Source of the DNA: Cyclostephanos tholiformis
Lineage: Eukaryota; Bacillariophyta; Thalassiosirophyceae; Thalassiosirales; Thalassiosiraceae
Length of the DNA stretch: 34,918 bases
Assembly (NCBI GenBank): GCA_036939975.1
Contig: JALLPB010000198.1
Location: 1 to 34,918, forward strand
Reading direction: 5' to 3'
This document shows, piece after piece, positions 1-10,201 of the stretch. The translations under genes were made by a program, and so were the position numbers. The notes under the pieces are model-generated. The model was not told the DNA's origin and did not search any database. It worked only from the letters and a program-made list of their open reading frames with translations. Position 1 is the first letter of the stretch. The number at the start of each line of letters is the position of its first letter.

Positions 1-1324
1 CTATGATTTAGTGTCTGTTTCTTATCCCCCGGTGTTTCTTATCCCCCGGTCCCGATGGTATGTGTTAAGTAAAATATATTAGCTAGAATAGACATCTCGA
101 TTAGCAAACGATTGACCTGACCATGGCGCCCAGCACCATTCTCCACTGGAGCCGACCGGTGAAGTGAAGACAGCATTGAGCTGGCAACCGCGGGCACAAG
201 CAACAATCAACAACATGTGATGGCTGTGGGGGCCAATGAAAAGAAGGACTAATACAATGAATCATCGATGGGGATTTAATACAACGAATCGTCGTAATAC
301 TGGGAGTCATCATTGTCCCAGTGAGAGACGATGGTGATGACCATTCTTCGTGATTCTGTTGTGGCAAGAGGAGGATGGGAGCGCAAACAAACAGGCAACA
401 AACAACAACATGACAACAAACAAGCAACAATCAACAACATGCAGAGGCGGTGATAGAAGGCATTGGACAAAGAATATTTTGGGCAATGGCGGCTATGGCG
501 GCTGTGGCTGTGACAGGGCAGAGGAAATGGTGGAAAATAGGAAATGCATGGAAGCAATGGGGGAGAAAAATGGATGGCAGAGCAGATCACTTGGGCAGAT
601 GATGAGAGAAAAGACAGGGACGGTAGAGGCGGAACACAAAGGCAGGAAGCTGTGCGGACGATGATGGTGGGGAGGGGGAGGAAAACTTCCACGTAGGCAC
701 AAAAAGCCTCCAATTCGGCGATGCGGACGGCGATGTGTGACCCATAAGATCTCTACGGGTTGCATATAGACCAGGGTCTATACGTGGCGCATATAGAAAA
801 GTTACATATACGCATATAGAAAATGGTGGCAAAGAAAACTCTAATTTATGTAGCATATATGCAGATAGAATAGCAAACCTTTGCACACAAATGCAAAAAC
901 TTTGCAAACCATCTTACTCGTATACGTGTATACACTACAGAGCCAAAGAAATCACAGCCTAAGTGAGTGTTGTTATGGTAGCTGTAAGTAGGTTGGCGGT
1001 GCCATACCACCACCTATCAGGGATGTACTAAACCATTGCTGCTTTTCCCTCCAAACCAAATCATGCCGACTTCCATTCAGGGCAAATTATGCTCCAACAA
1101 TAAGCGCATAATAATAGATATGGTCGTATAATAGGATAGAGTCAGAGTGAACACAGAACCACGAAATCATTCCCCAGAAGGATGAACCTATGAGGCGCCT
1201 TGCGTTTCTTTCTCTCCCCCCAACCTTTTCTTTGTCAGGAGTTATTTGTAAAAACTAATACTGATAACAAAGTAATAAATAGGGGTATGACGAATTAACT
1301 ATCATAACAATACGCAGGCCAAAG
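1..1324. other. Intergenic region, no gene recognised
   Basis: Open frames here are short, low in recognisable motifs and exist on both strands, so I call no gene. It begins with two perfect head-to-tail copies of a 17-bp unit (17-33 and 34-50). Short repeated words occur further in: a 17-bp word recurs near 200 and 425, and a CGCATATAGAAAA-like word occurs twice around 788-822. The right part is the downstream flank of the minus-strand gene that ends at 1325. Confidence 0.6.
17..50. repeat. Two tandem copies of a 17-bp unit
   Basis: The unit GTTTCTTATCCCCCGGT occurs at 17-33 and again at 34-50 with no mismatch. The array lies close to the window edge, so more copies may exist upstream. Confidence 0.85.
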
Positions 1325-3544
1325 CTAACCTAATCGGAATGATTCTACGCTGACATCATGCAAATGAAAGCGTTTTGCAACGCGATGCAGCAGCTGTTTC
1401 TTGCGTGCGCATTCCTCCCCATCCAGTCCGAGCTCGTACAAGGTGCACAAATTAAATGCCACAGCCTCGGTTAGGTACAGACATGGATCCTCGCGGATCA
1501 AACCCTCCAATTCTTGTACCGCAAGTTGCATATTCCCCGAGTACAAATGACACAAGGACAGGTTGTTAAGACATTCCACCGTCAGGGACGGCGCGGCATC
1601 GAAACCCAACGTTGGGGACGTCAGGTCTTTCCACATCGGACAGCCCGCGGGATGGGATTGAAGCGTGGGAGAGAAAACAATCAGATCTAATTGTCGCTGC
1701 TGATTTAATGCATCGCGGAAGCACGTGGCGGCCTCGGTGTATTTATTCCTGGCGAACAGGAGCAGGCCCTCGTTGATCCATCGACGCACGGGAACCTGTC
1801 GCGTCAGCGCCGATTCCCTGATCATGCGAACGAGCGCGGTCGTGTTCGGGGGCGGTGGGGGAATACTCGATAGGGAATGAAACTCGGTCGCATGTCGACG
1901 CACATCCTCCTGAATCGCATCGGCGGCGGATATCGCGCCGGACTGAAGAAGTATGAGCAGCTGACGCGAGAGCAACTCCACGCGGGCCGCGGCGGTGATG
2001 ATGTCCCCCATCCGAGAGCGTTCGGCGTCGCTGGCGGAGATCTCCTCCGACCCAAGCTGGCTGCACCACCATTCTACCTCCCTCTTCACCCCAAACTCCA
2101 AGCCCCCGATCAATTCATCCAGCGACCACAACGCCAATCTCCATTCCCTCTTCCTGATGTGGGCATTTACCAACGTATTGTCGATTGTCGCCCTCCAAAT
2201 CTCCATCCCCGCGGTGTTCCAATATTCCGTCCGCACGGCCCTATCTCGGAGGGCGTACAAAGCATCGGTGGCGTCGGAGGATCCATCTCCGTACTGGAGC
2301 TGATGCGCCGCGAATATTCGCAAGCCGAAAGGTACCCAGGGAGGCAGGCCGTCGTTGCACGCGGCCGCGGGAGTACGACGGCCCGGAGGCGGCGGGGGAC
2401 ACGGCATGAGCAACCCCAACGCGGCGACGTCCTTCGCCACATCGGCATGCCGACGCAGCCTCGTCTGGGCGACGAAGCGGAGCGAGATCAGCTCGCACGC
2501 TTCCCGTTGAGGTCCGTCCGCGTCCGTAACGCTGAATATTGACGCCGAAGAAGACGAAGACGAAGATGACGACGAGGTCGTGCCAGTCGCCGAGGAGGAG
2601 GATGAGGGGGGCGACGCGACTGCGACCGTCGTCAGGAGCTCGGCGTAACAAGCCCCGACCCCCCGAGCGTCGCCGGCGACGTCCCGTCCGTGGAGGGCGT
2701 CGTTCGATACGCGCAGCATATCCCCCCACGCCCTCATCGACGCCAATGCCCTGCACCTGGCGATCGCCGGCATCGACGGATCGGGCGCGGGCGCGGGATG
2801 ATGAAGCAGCGAAGACGACGGACCGGCGTCGTCTCCGGAAGAAGAAGGAGGAGACGACGTAGATCTCAGGAGGAAGGCGTCGACCTCCTCGTCGATGGAT
2901 CCATCTCGGCGGTGACTGCGGTGGCGTGCGTCTCGCTTTCCCGGCGACGACATGGACGACATCGACGATTGCACCCCTCCCGTCGGCGTCGTGCGCGTCT
3001 GATCGGCCGACGCCTGCGGGTGCTGCTGCTGCGGCTGCGGAAGCGGGATACGCGGGTTGTTCGCCGCGAGGGACGACGATGATGCGGTCATAGTCGTCCT
3101 CCTCGACGACGACGACGGCGACGACGATGCGGTCGATTCGATGACGATCGCATCCGGTCGATGCTGCCTCGGACGCGAGGGTCGATGATCCCTATCGCCC
3201 GGCCGCTGTTGTTCCGTGAGCTCGGGGGGATGGGAGGGGATATTACCATCGCGCGAGGCGGGGGCTATGGCGGTCGTCGACGATGGGATGACGGGGGAAG
3301 TTAAGGTTGGCGCGGAGGCGTCTCGATTTTCGTCGTCTCGCCGGGGGGACGGGCCGTGGGTGGTGGCGGCGGGGGGGATGACGTGCGGCGCCATCGGACG
3401 CCGGGGGCCTATGATGCGGGAGGATGGCGGACCCGTCGCCAATCCCCCGCCGATGCTTCGGATGGGCGCGGAGCGGCCGATGCCCTTGCTTCCTCTTCCG
3501 CCCCCGCTCGATGATGCGGGATTAGTCATCTCAGCTCGCGGCAT
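1325..3544 (-). CDS. TRAPPC12: TRAPPC12-like TPR protein (TRAPP complex subunit)
   Basis: Single-exon gene of 739 residues, about the size of human TRAPPC12 (735). The first ~250 residues are low-complexity (Ser, Pro, Arg, with poly-Ser runs) and probably disordered. The conserved part starts near residue 255 (ARCRALASMRAWGDMLRVSN). The last ~180 residues form TPR-like helices: INEGLLLFARNKYTEAATCF, then VECLNNLSLCHLYSGNMQLA, then ELEGLIREDPCLYLTEAV and FNLCTLYELGLD. These match the C-terminal block of TRAPPC12, where a 'NN..LC.LY.G....AV..LE' helix is followed by 'FNL.T.YEL'. Known family members act in TRAPPIII, in ER-to-Golgi traffic and autophagy. The ATG at 3544 is used because the frame is open from there. 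Its GC-rich codon use contrasts with the AT-rich flanks. Assignment rests on recalled alignment. Confidence 0.75.
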   Translation of the reverse strand: MPRAEMTNPASSSGGGRGSKGIGRSAPIRSIGGGLATGPPSSRIIGPRRPMAPHVIPPAATTHGPSPRRDDENRDASAPTLTSPVIPSSTTAIAPASRDGNIPSHPPELTEQQRPGDRDHRPSRPRQHRPDAIVIESTASSSPSSSSRRTTMTASSSSLAANNPRIPLPQPQQQHPQASADQTRTTPTGGVQSSMSSMSSPGKRDARHRSHRRDGSIDEEVDAFLLRSTSSPPSSSGDDAGPSSSLLHHPAPAPDPSMPAIARCRALASMRAWGDMLRVSNDALHGRDVAGDARGVGACYAELLTTVAVASPPSSSSSATGTTSSSSSSSSSSASIFSVTDADGPQREACELISLRFVAQTRLRRHADVAKDVAALGLLMPCPPPPPGRRTPAAACNDGLPPWVPFGLRIFAAHQLQYGDGSSDATDALYALRDRAVRTEYWNTAGMEIWRATIDNTLVNAHIRKREWRLALWSLDELIGGLEFGVKREVEWWCSQLGSEEISASDAERSRMGDIITAAARVELLSRQLLILLQSGAISAADAIQEDVRRHATEFHSLSSIPPPPPNTTALVRMIRESALTRQVPVRRWINEGLLLFARNKYTEAATCFRDALNQQRQLDLIVFSPTLQSHPAGCPMWKDLTSPTLGFDAAPSLTVECLNNLSLCHLYSGNMQLAVQELEGLIREDPCLYLTEAVAFNLCTLYELGLDGEECARKKQLLHRVAKRFHLHDVSVESFRLG

Positions 3545-4348
3545 TAGACACTAGGTATTCAAAAACGCAATAAAACATAAAAAAAATAGTGGAGTGTAGT
3601 TGGGTAGTTTTATGATACACCATATCGTACATACGATACCTGCCAGCTTTATTTTTACTGCCTGCGCCTGTCCCTCACCACTCGCCATAACCCAAAGCTA
3701 TGGCAACAACATCCGCGAGAGGAGGGGAGGAAGGGGGGCGAGGAGAAAATCCCCATGGTGCACGCTCACGCAGTGGGGAACGATCGCTCGGATTGCTCGC
3801 GATATGATGCGGCGGGGGCGGGGAAGGTGTACTAGGATCCGATGTCACGCTGGACTTGCTGTGGAGGCCGTCTGAAAAGATTGAACCACTTTTTTTTGTT
3901 CACCGCACCTTCTAAATTGTTGAGTTCGCTTGTGAGTTCCCCGACCTCCAGGAATGGTTGATAGAGTTCGGGATGCAGCCGCAGGGCAAAAGTTTCAATG
4001 GATTTGGCTCGCGGAAATCAAGAAATAGTCAAGGTATTACTGTGTAGCCACGAGGAGATGTGATGTGTGCGGCAACGGAAATGTGCATCAGAATCGTCAT
4101 ACAAAGATGTAGCTAGCATTGACCTTTATGATCGGATGAAAACTCGGGAAGTTCTCTTTTTACCACACAAAAAATATCGCTGTTATGTAGAACATCATGC
4201 TAAGTTGCCCCAAATCTGTCGACAAGTTTACGCACGTGTCGAAGGCAAGGCACCCTTCTTCGGTAAAGAAACTTTGACGGAGAGAGTTTATAAATCCCAT
4301 CGTCCTGTAGAGCTGGACCCCATCACCCATATAATTCGTGGTGCCTCA
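3545..4348. other. Intergenic region with the TRAPPC12-like promoter
   Basis: The left part is upstream of the ATG at 3544 and holds A-rich sequence plus a near-palindrome at 3623-3638 (TATCGTA, CA, TACGATA). The rest is downstream of the PDZ gene ending at 4349. I see no gene. A plus-strand open frame from 4067 continues antisense through the PDZ gene and looks like a shadow of it. Confidence 0.6.
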
Positions 4349-6337
4349 TTACCTCTCGTGTCGTATGATTGTCAACTTCCTCGATGGATTATTGCCCTTC
4401 TTACTTATCAACTTCGAAACTTTCATCGCGGTCATGGCGCGCACGTCCTCGTCGTCGACCGCCACGAGCTTGTCGCCAACTCGGACCTTGTCGACTATCG
4501 GACTCGTCTCCTTGACCGCGTGTATCGTGGGCGCGCTGTCGTTGGGGGTATCGATGACGACACCGAGCTTCCCCGCGGGCGCGTACACGTCGATTATGAT
4601 TTCGCGAATGTCCTCGTAAACCTGATCGAACGTGGGGTCCTCGGAGAAAACGGTGTTTCCCGAGTTGGGGATAGTCGTCGTGAGCGGCGCGTCCTCCTCC
4701 CGCATCGCGTCATCGGCGCCGGTCAGGCGGGTGGTGCGGGAGCCGAGGGTTCCGCCGGCGTCCGACAGCGACCACCCGGCGGCGTCGCCGTCGCCTCCCA
4801 TGCCGCCGTACGCGGCCGCGTAATCGTAATCCGTCGTCCCGACCGTCCGATTCTCGTAGTAGGAGGAGGATTCGTTCAACGACGGGGAGGATGTGGACAG
4901 ACCCGCCATCGGACCGACCCCGGACGACGAGAACGAATTCCACGTCCTGCTATCCTGATGCTGCCTGCCACTGGATCGGTGGTCAGTAACCTCCGACGGC
5001 ACGCGGTCGCCGTCGACATAGTCATCGACGCGGTCGTTCCTGTCGTTGTAACGATCACTATTATATCGCACAACGCCGGCGACGATCGCAATGAGCAACG
5101 CCACCGATCCACCGACGGCGATTCCAATGATCGCGCCGGTGGTCCAGAAGCCATCGACGTCGTTATCATCGGTACCATCCCCACCCCCGCCGTCATCGGA
5201 AGCGTAAGATATCTCCGACACGTTCGTCAGGTCCTCATACCCCCCCAGGGCCTTGAGGCTGCCTATGTACTCGTCCCGTCTCGTGACGGTGCTCAACGGC
5301 AGGAATAGAAAATCGTCGTCGGGGACCCAGTAGGGATCGTCGTTATCGTACCACGTCTCCTGGTCGTACGTGACTACTACAGCGATTTCATCATCGCCGC
5401 CGACCCCCCCCCCCGATTGCAACCTCCTCCTCCCCCCCGAGGCGGCGGCGCCGGTGGCGCCGCCCCCGATCCGTCGTACCTCCGTGGTGGCCGTAACGAC
5501 GATCGACACGTCGATGATACCCCCGGGACGCTCGACGTCGTACACCCCCCCGAAGAAATTCGACGTCGTTCCCTCCCAGTCCGATCGGTCCTCGATATTC
5601 GCAATACCGTACAACGTCACGGTCAATCCCGTGGCGATGTGAAACGACGTCGCGCTCCCCCCCCCCCACCCCCCGCCGTCGGTCGTCTCGTCGGCCGTCT
5701 CGTCGGCCGTCTCGTCCGAACGACGGCGGGCGCATCGTCGTCCGCGTATTCCACGGTGGGCGGATCTGTATCGACGTTCATGACGACGTCGATCGTGGGC
5801 GACGACCACGTCGACGTCGACGTCGACGTCGACGTGGGCGGCGGCGTCCACGATGCGGCGATCGGCGCGCCCGTGGCGGTGATCGGGGGGGGATGATACG
5901 ACGGCGATGGCGTGGTCATCACGGGGGGGGGAGTGGGTGGGGGTTGGATCGGTCCGTCGTTCGTCGTCGGGGGGGGCGTCGATATTATGATATCGCCAAT
6001 CGAGGGGGACGGCGTCGCGACCGTGTCTTCGTCCGACGGTGCCGGCGTTGGATCGTACGTGATGGCGGCGGTTATCACATCCGCGACAGTGGGCGACGAC
6101 GACGTCGGACCCGCCGATGTCGACGTCGGGGGCGGGAAGGGCGGGGCGGTGCCGGGCGGGGCAGTGCCGGGCGGGGCGGTGCCGGGCGGGGACGACGACG
6201 ACGGCGATGCGATGGGACGCGAGCTCGACGTGGGGGGGTAGGATGGCATCGTCGCTTGCTGCAGCGCCCTCCGGCGATCGCGATCTACCCCTCTCCCCGC
6301 TGCTCCCCCTCCCCCCGTTCCGAGTTGATCATCGAAA

Positions 6338-6372
<35 letters not shown>

Positions 6373-6552
6373 TTCCCTTTCCCAATCATTCCCCATTATG
6401 TATCCAGCATCCCCCCCCGCGTCCACCCCGCCGTCGTTCGCGACTCGACGGTGCGAGTTGTCGTCGTCGTGCGACGATTTCGCGCATGCCGATGTACAAC
6501 GCGTCGAGACGAGGAGTCGTAGGATGAGCGCGGCGGCGAGGAATGTCTTCAT
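4349..6552 (-). CDS. Signal-peptide, single-pass membrane protein with C-terminal PDZ domain; reading frame broken in a homopolymer
   Basis: The N-terminal part (6552 down to about 5670) opens with MKTFLAAALILRLLVSTRC, a signal peptide. A Pro/Thr/Ser-rich stretch follows, with PPGTA repeats and RRPT repeats. The frame then runs into an 11-G run (5657-5667 on plus as C) and ends at 5623. The neighbouring frame carries on at once with SATSFHIATGLTVTLYGIAN, then an ectodomain with EIAVVVTYDQETWYD, then a membrane segment TTGAIIGIAVGGSVALLIAI (about 5143-5066). A linker leads to a PDZ domain (about 4612-4363) with the GKLGVVID carboxylate-binding loop and VRVGDKLVAVDDEDV. One extra G in the run would join the frames into about 730 residues. 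The outer part probably faces the lumen or outside and the PDZ domain the cytosol. Function is unknown. The break could be a sequencing slip, a real allele or a true pseudogene. Confidence 0.7.
5657..5667. repeat. 11-base C homopolymer at the frame break
   Basis: Eleven C residues, then A at 5668, then six more C (5669-5674). On the minus strand this is the exact point where coding character passes from the signal-peptide frame to the PDZ frame, with both frames open for about 230 bp around it. Runs like this are prone to length errors in sequencing and to real slippage. Confidence 0.85.
5808..5838. repeat. CGACGT hexamer repeat in the PDZ gene
   Basis: A run of about five GTCGAC/CGACGT units, coding for a Ser-Thr repeat on the minus strand in the signal-peptide frame. 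Confidence 0.8.
6140..6191. repeat. 15-bp coding repeat, about 3.5 copies
   Basis: The 15-bp unit GGTGCCGGGCGGGGC and close variants repeat in tandem. On the minus strand they encode three successive PPGTA units in the extracellular low-complexity part of the PDZ protein. Confidence 0.85.
6339..6372. repeat. (GAC)n microsatellite
   Basis: About eleven uninterrupted GAC triplets. On the minus strand they encode an Arg run just after the signal peptide region of the PDZ protein, so copy number changes would keep the frame. Confidence 0.9.
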
Positions 6553-7167
6553 ATATTATGATCGTTGATGATGGGGAGAGAGAGAGAGAGAGAGATGAGA
6601 GATGAGAGGATGAGGATGACCTTGAGGTGAGCTCTCTCTCGCTCTTTCTTTCCTTTTACAGTGTGTTGTGTTGTTAAGTATCACGGGGAGATAACACAGA
6701 GATGATGATCGTAAAAAAAGTGGAAAAGGTATGGTAGCGCGATGGAGTGTGGTGGGCTTCCCTCGGCGTGAAAAAACAAACAAACAAACAAACAAACAAA
6801 CAAAAACGACGGTTGTATTTGAATCACTCGCGGGAATGAACCACCTCCACGATTCAAGAGCAATCGTGCTGAATGTTCCATGTGGGAATTCATACAAGTG
6901 AGAGGGTATTTAGACGGTAAATTTCTCGCCTAAAATTTTTTAAATTTATCGAGAAAATACAAAACATGTGCATGTTTAAGTATCTACCGTATCGTACGTA
7001 ATTTCATACCGTATCCAGAGAGGACCAAGGACAGACCATCTTCGTGTTAGTTTTTGGGTTCTCTTCTCAAACCAGATATCAGAGCGAGAGGAGGTGCGGG
7101 AGATGTTGTGCTCCACGATGTCTCCAAAAAAAGAAACACCACCACCCACCACCACCACATAAGCACC
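6553..7167. promoter_or_regulatory. Divergent intergenic region between the PDZ gene and NAD synthetase
   Basis: 615 bp lie between two divergent ATGs and must hold both promoters. It contains a GA dinucleotide tract (about 6575-6595), a (CAAA)n tract (about 6773-6805) and an AT-rich stretch near 6930-6960. I see no third gene. The NAD synthetase frame is open back to 7054, giving a possible 38-residue N-terminal extension. Confidence 0.55.
6773..6805. repeat. (CAAA)n microsatellite
   Basis: About seven tandem CAAA tetramers in the divergent promoter region. Confidence 0.9.
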
Positions 7168-9696
7168 ATGGCCACAACTACCGCAAGCGCCGGCCGTCCC
7201 TCGAGCCTAATCACGGTAGCCACGTGCAATCTCAATCAGTGGGCCCTAGACTTCGATGGCAACCTCCAACGGATATATGAAAGCTGTCGCATCGCCAAGG
7301 AAAAACAAGCGTCGTACCGCCTCGGTCCGGAGCTCGAGATATGCGGCTACGGATGCGAGGATCACTTCCTTGAATGCGACACCTTCGATCACTGCTGGGA
7401 GAGCCTGGCGAGGCTACTCGAATTGGGCGCGACGGATGACCTGTTGTGCGATTTCGGCATGCCCGTGCTGCACGGCGGAGTGCGGTACAATTGTCGTGTG
7501 TTGTGCCGAAATCGGAGACTATTGTTGATACGCCCGAAAACGGCATTGGCGGACGGCGGCAACTACCGCGAGGGACGGTACTTCGCCGCCCATGCCCCCC
7601 CCGCGGCGCGTGCGAACGCGCACGTCGAGAGGCACCTGCTTCCCCCGAATTTTCGCGCCGAATTCGGACAGCGCGACGTCCCCTTCGGCCTGTATCACCT
7701 CCGGTGCGGCGATGGCACCACGATCGGGTGCGAGTCGTGCGAGGAACTTTGGACGCCGCGATCGTCGCACGTCGACATGGCACTGAGAGGGGTCGAGATC
7801 ATAGGCAACGGAAGCGGATCGCATCACGAATTGCGCAAGCTCTCGACTAGGATGGAGCTCATGGTCTCGGCCACGCGCAAGTGCGGGGGCGTTTACCTGT
7901 ATTCCAACCAGCGCGGGTGCGATGGCGGCAGGTGCTACTACGACGGATGCGCCATGATCGTGGTCAACGGGCGCATCGTGGCGCAGGCGCCTCAGTTCGA
8001 CGTGCGCGACGTCAACGTCGTGGTGGCTACGATCGACCTCGACGACGTTAGGGGTTACAGGGCGAGCAATCCGTCGTTCGGGGTACAGGCCGCGAGATTG
8101 GCCGCCGCCGAGGGGGGGGGGGGTAACGGAATCGCGTGCGATGACGTGCACTTGGTCTGGGATGGTGCGAACGATGCCACCAGTGCTGCACTCCCCGCCC
8201 CCCATGGCAACAAGAATTGGCCGAAGCATACTGAGGGAGGTGTGGAGCTTAAGGTTGTCAGTCCCGAGGAAGAGTGCTGTCTTGGACCCGCGTGCTGGCT
8301 TTGGGATTACCTGAGACGATCCGGCGCGGCAGGATTCTTCCTACCATTGAGCGGTAAGATTTTTTTTTACATTCGATCCATCCGTATCTCGATCCGTCCC
8401 TCGCAACATCCCGGGATGCCGCGCAATTTGCAGTGATGAAACGAAAACGAACAAAAAAGTAGATAGAGACATCCGATTTTGATACTGAGCGATAACTTTT
8501 CTTGCATTCTGAGCATCAGCGCGAAATCCCGACTCGTATCGGCATTATTTGCTATACGTCACTTCAGAGAATCAGCCAACTAACTTCAATCTTCGGTCCT
8601 TCTTTTGTTTCGCCTAGGAGGGGCTGATTCGTCCTCAGTCGCCGCCATCGTCGCAGTAATGTGCATCCTAGTCACCAAGGCCTCGCGCGAGGATCCCGAG
8701 GGCGACGTCGCGAGGGAGTGCCGGCGCGTTTGCCGCAAGGACGAGGGCAACTCCCTCTGGGTCCCCTCTACGCCGGAGGAGATGGCCAATCACGTCCTGC
8801 ACACGACGTTCATGGGCACGGAAAACTCATCGGGCGTCACGAACTCCCGTGCTTTGCGTTTGGCGGAAGCGATCGGGTCCTATCACCTGTCGATCAAGAT
8901 AGATCTGATGGTGAAGGCGGTGCTTCAGGTATTTCAGATGGCAACCGGGCACATGCCGCGATTCGCCTCGAGGGGGGGAACGATGAACGAAGACATGGCG
9001 TTACAGAACATACAGGCGCGTCTGAGAATGGTGACGGCATACCTCATGGCTCAGCTGCTCCCGTGGGTGAGGGGACGTTCCGGTTTTCTCCTAGTTCTGG
9101 GAAGCGCCAACGTCGACGAGGGATTGCGAGGGTACATGACGAAGTACGATTGCTCCTCGGCTGATTTGAACCCGATCGGGGGTATATCCAAGGGAGACCT
9201 CAAGCGGATGCTGGTCTTCCTCTCTAAGAAGTATCCCGGCTTTGAGGTGTTGGCGGAGATAGCCAACGCCCCTCCAACTGCGGAGTTGAGACCTATCGAT
9301 GTGACAATGGCCTCGACTGAAGCGGGGCATTCGCAAACGGACGAAGAAGATATGGGCATGACCTACGAAGAGTTGGGCCATTTTGGTCGTTTGCGCAAAA
9401 TGTCTAGATGCGGCCCGGTTGGCATGTTCAGGAAGCTTTTGGTCACGTGGAGTCATCTCACGCCCAGCGAAGTCGCAGCGAAGGTCAAGCGTTTCTTTTA
9501 CTATTATGCCGTTAATCGACACAAGATGACAACGATAACACCGGCATACCACGCCGAAGCCTACTCACCTGATGACAATCGCTTCGATCTGCGACAATTT
9601 CTATACAACACGAAATGGACGAGGCAATTTGCACGAATTGACGATATCGTGGCTCAGCAACCAGACTCTGACAATAGCAAGGATAAAAATGACTGA
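7168..9696 (+). CDS. NADSYN1: Glutamine-dependent NAD+ synthetase (EC 6.3.5.1), two exons
   Basis: Exons 7168-8353 and 8618-9696 join to 754 residues, slightly longer than typical eukaryotic NAD synthetase (~700-725). The N-terminal nitrilase-type glutaminase has VATCNLNQWALDFDGNLQRI and the catalytic triad: E55 in GPELEICGYG, K124 in LLLIRPKTALA and C191 in CEELWTP. It ends near GCDGGRCYYDGCAMIVVNG. The synthetase domain begins at LGPACWLWDYLRRS; the ATP P-loop PLSGGADSSS (about 392-401) is formed only when the exons are joined. The C-terminus FYYYAVNRHKMTTITPAYHA is typical. The enzyme makes NAD+ from nicotinic acid adenine dinucleotide with glutamine and ATP in the cytosol, the last step of de novo and Preiss-Handler synthesis. 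The ATG at 7168 is chosen for its ACCATGG context and fit to family N-termini. Confidence 0.95.
8354..8617 (+). other. Intron of the NAD synthetase gene, 264 bp
   Basis: Donor AGCG/GTAAGAT and acceptor TTTCGCCTAG/GAGGGG. Removing it restores the SGGxDS P-loop (codon GGA split after its first base). It is the longest intron found in the window. Confidence 0.9.
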
Positions 9697-10201
9697 TCGA
9701 TGAGTTCTCTATTTGCATGTCCATACTTGTAAATGAGTATGTAAAAAAACGATGTTTCAATTTTTGATCACTAGTCAGTCGTTGGAGTTTGATTGATGGA
9801 GTCATCTGCCGTCTGATCTCAGATCAGTTACTCTATACCAAACTTCGCGACAATCATCTTATAAAAATGCATAATTACATTACTTGGAAGAAATCCAATA
9901 TTATAAGCACACGAATTCACTGTCGTTGTTACGGCAATTCTGACTCCATGATGGTAAACGCAAATAGCAAAAGAAGATGGGTTGTTATGTAAAGGTACTT
10001 CCATCGGTAAGCTAATGGAAATATCAAATTGGACGCACCACTCAAAGTAAAGACCATACAAAATAAATACTATATGAACAAAAAATCTATAATGTTATCA
10101 TGAGTAGAAACTGCAACAGTTGTAACATGACAGTGTCGAGCCGACATGCTTTGGTCGTGGTCATAAGAAGACCCACAAAACTGCAGAGAAAATGATTTCC
10201 T
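9697..10201. other. Convergent intergenic region
   Basis: Downstream sequence of the NAD synthetase (+) and E2F (-) genes, AT-rich, holding both 3' ends. No gene or repeat seen. Confidence 0.6.

Noticed and set aside
101..907. Several short overlapping frames in the first kilobase
   Set aside because: No domain, no consistent frame, and similar lengths on both strands; treated as noncoding.
1877..2542. 221-codon plus-strand frame inside the TRAPPC12-like gene
   Set aside because: Composition reflects GC-rich antisense sequence; the minus-strand product matches a known family.
3623..3638. TATCGTA/TACGATA near-palindrome as a shared regulatory motif, since a TATCGTAC word also lies upstream of NAD synthetase
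   Set aside because: Two short occurrences are too few to claim a motif.
4067..5308. 413-codon open frame on the plus strand
   Set aside because: It runs antisense to the PDZ gene, whose minus-strand product has a clear membrane helix and PDZ domain; the plus-strand product is Arg-rich with no motif.
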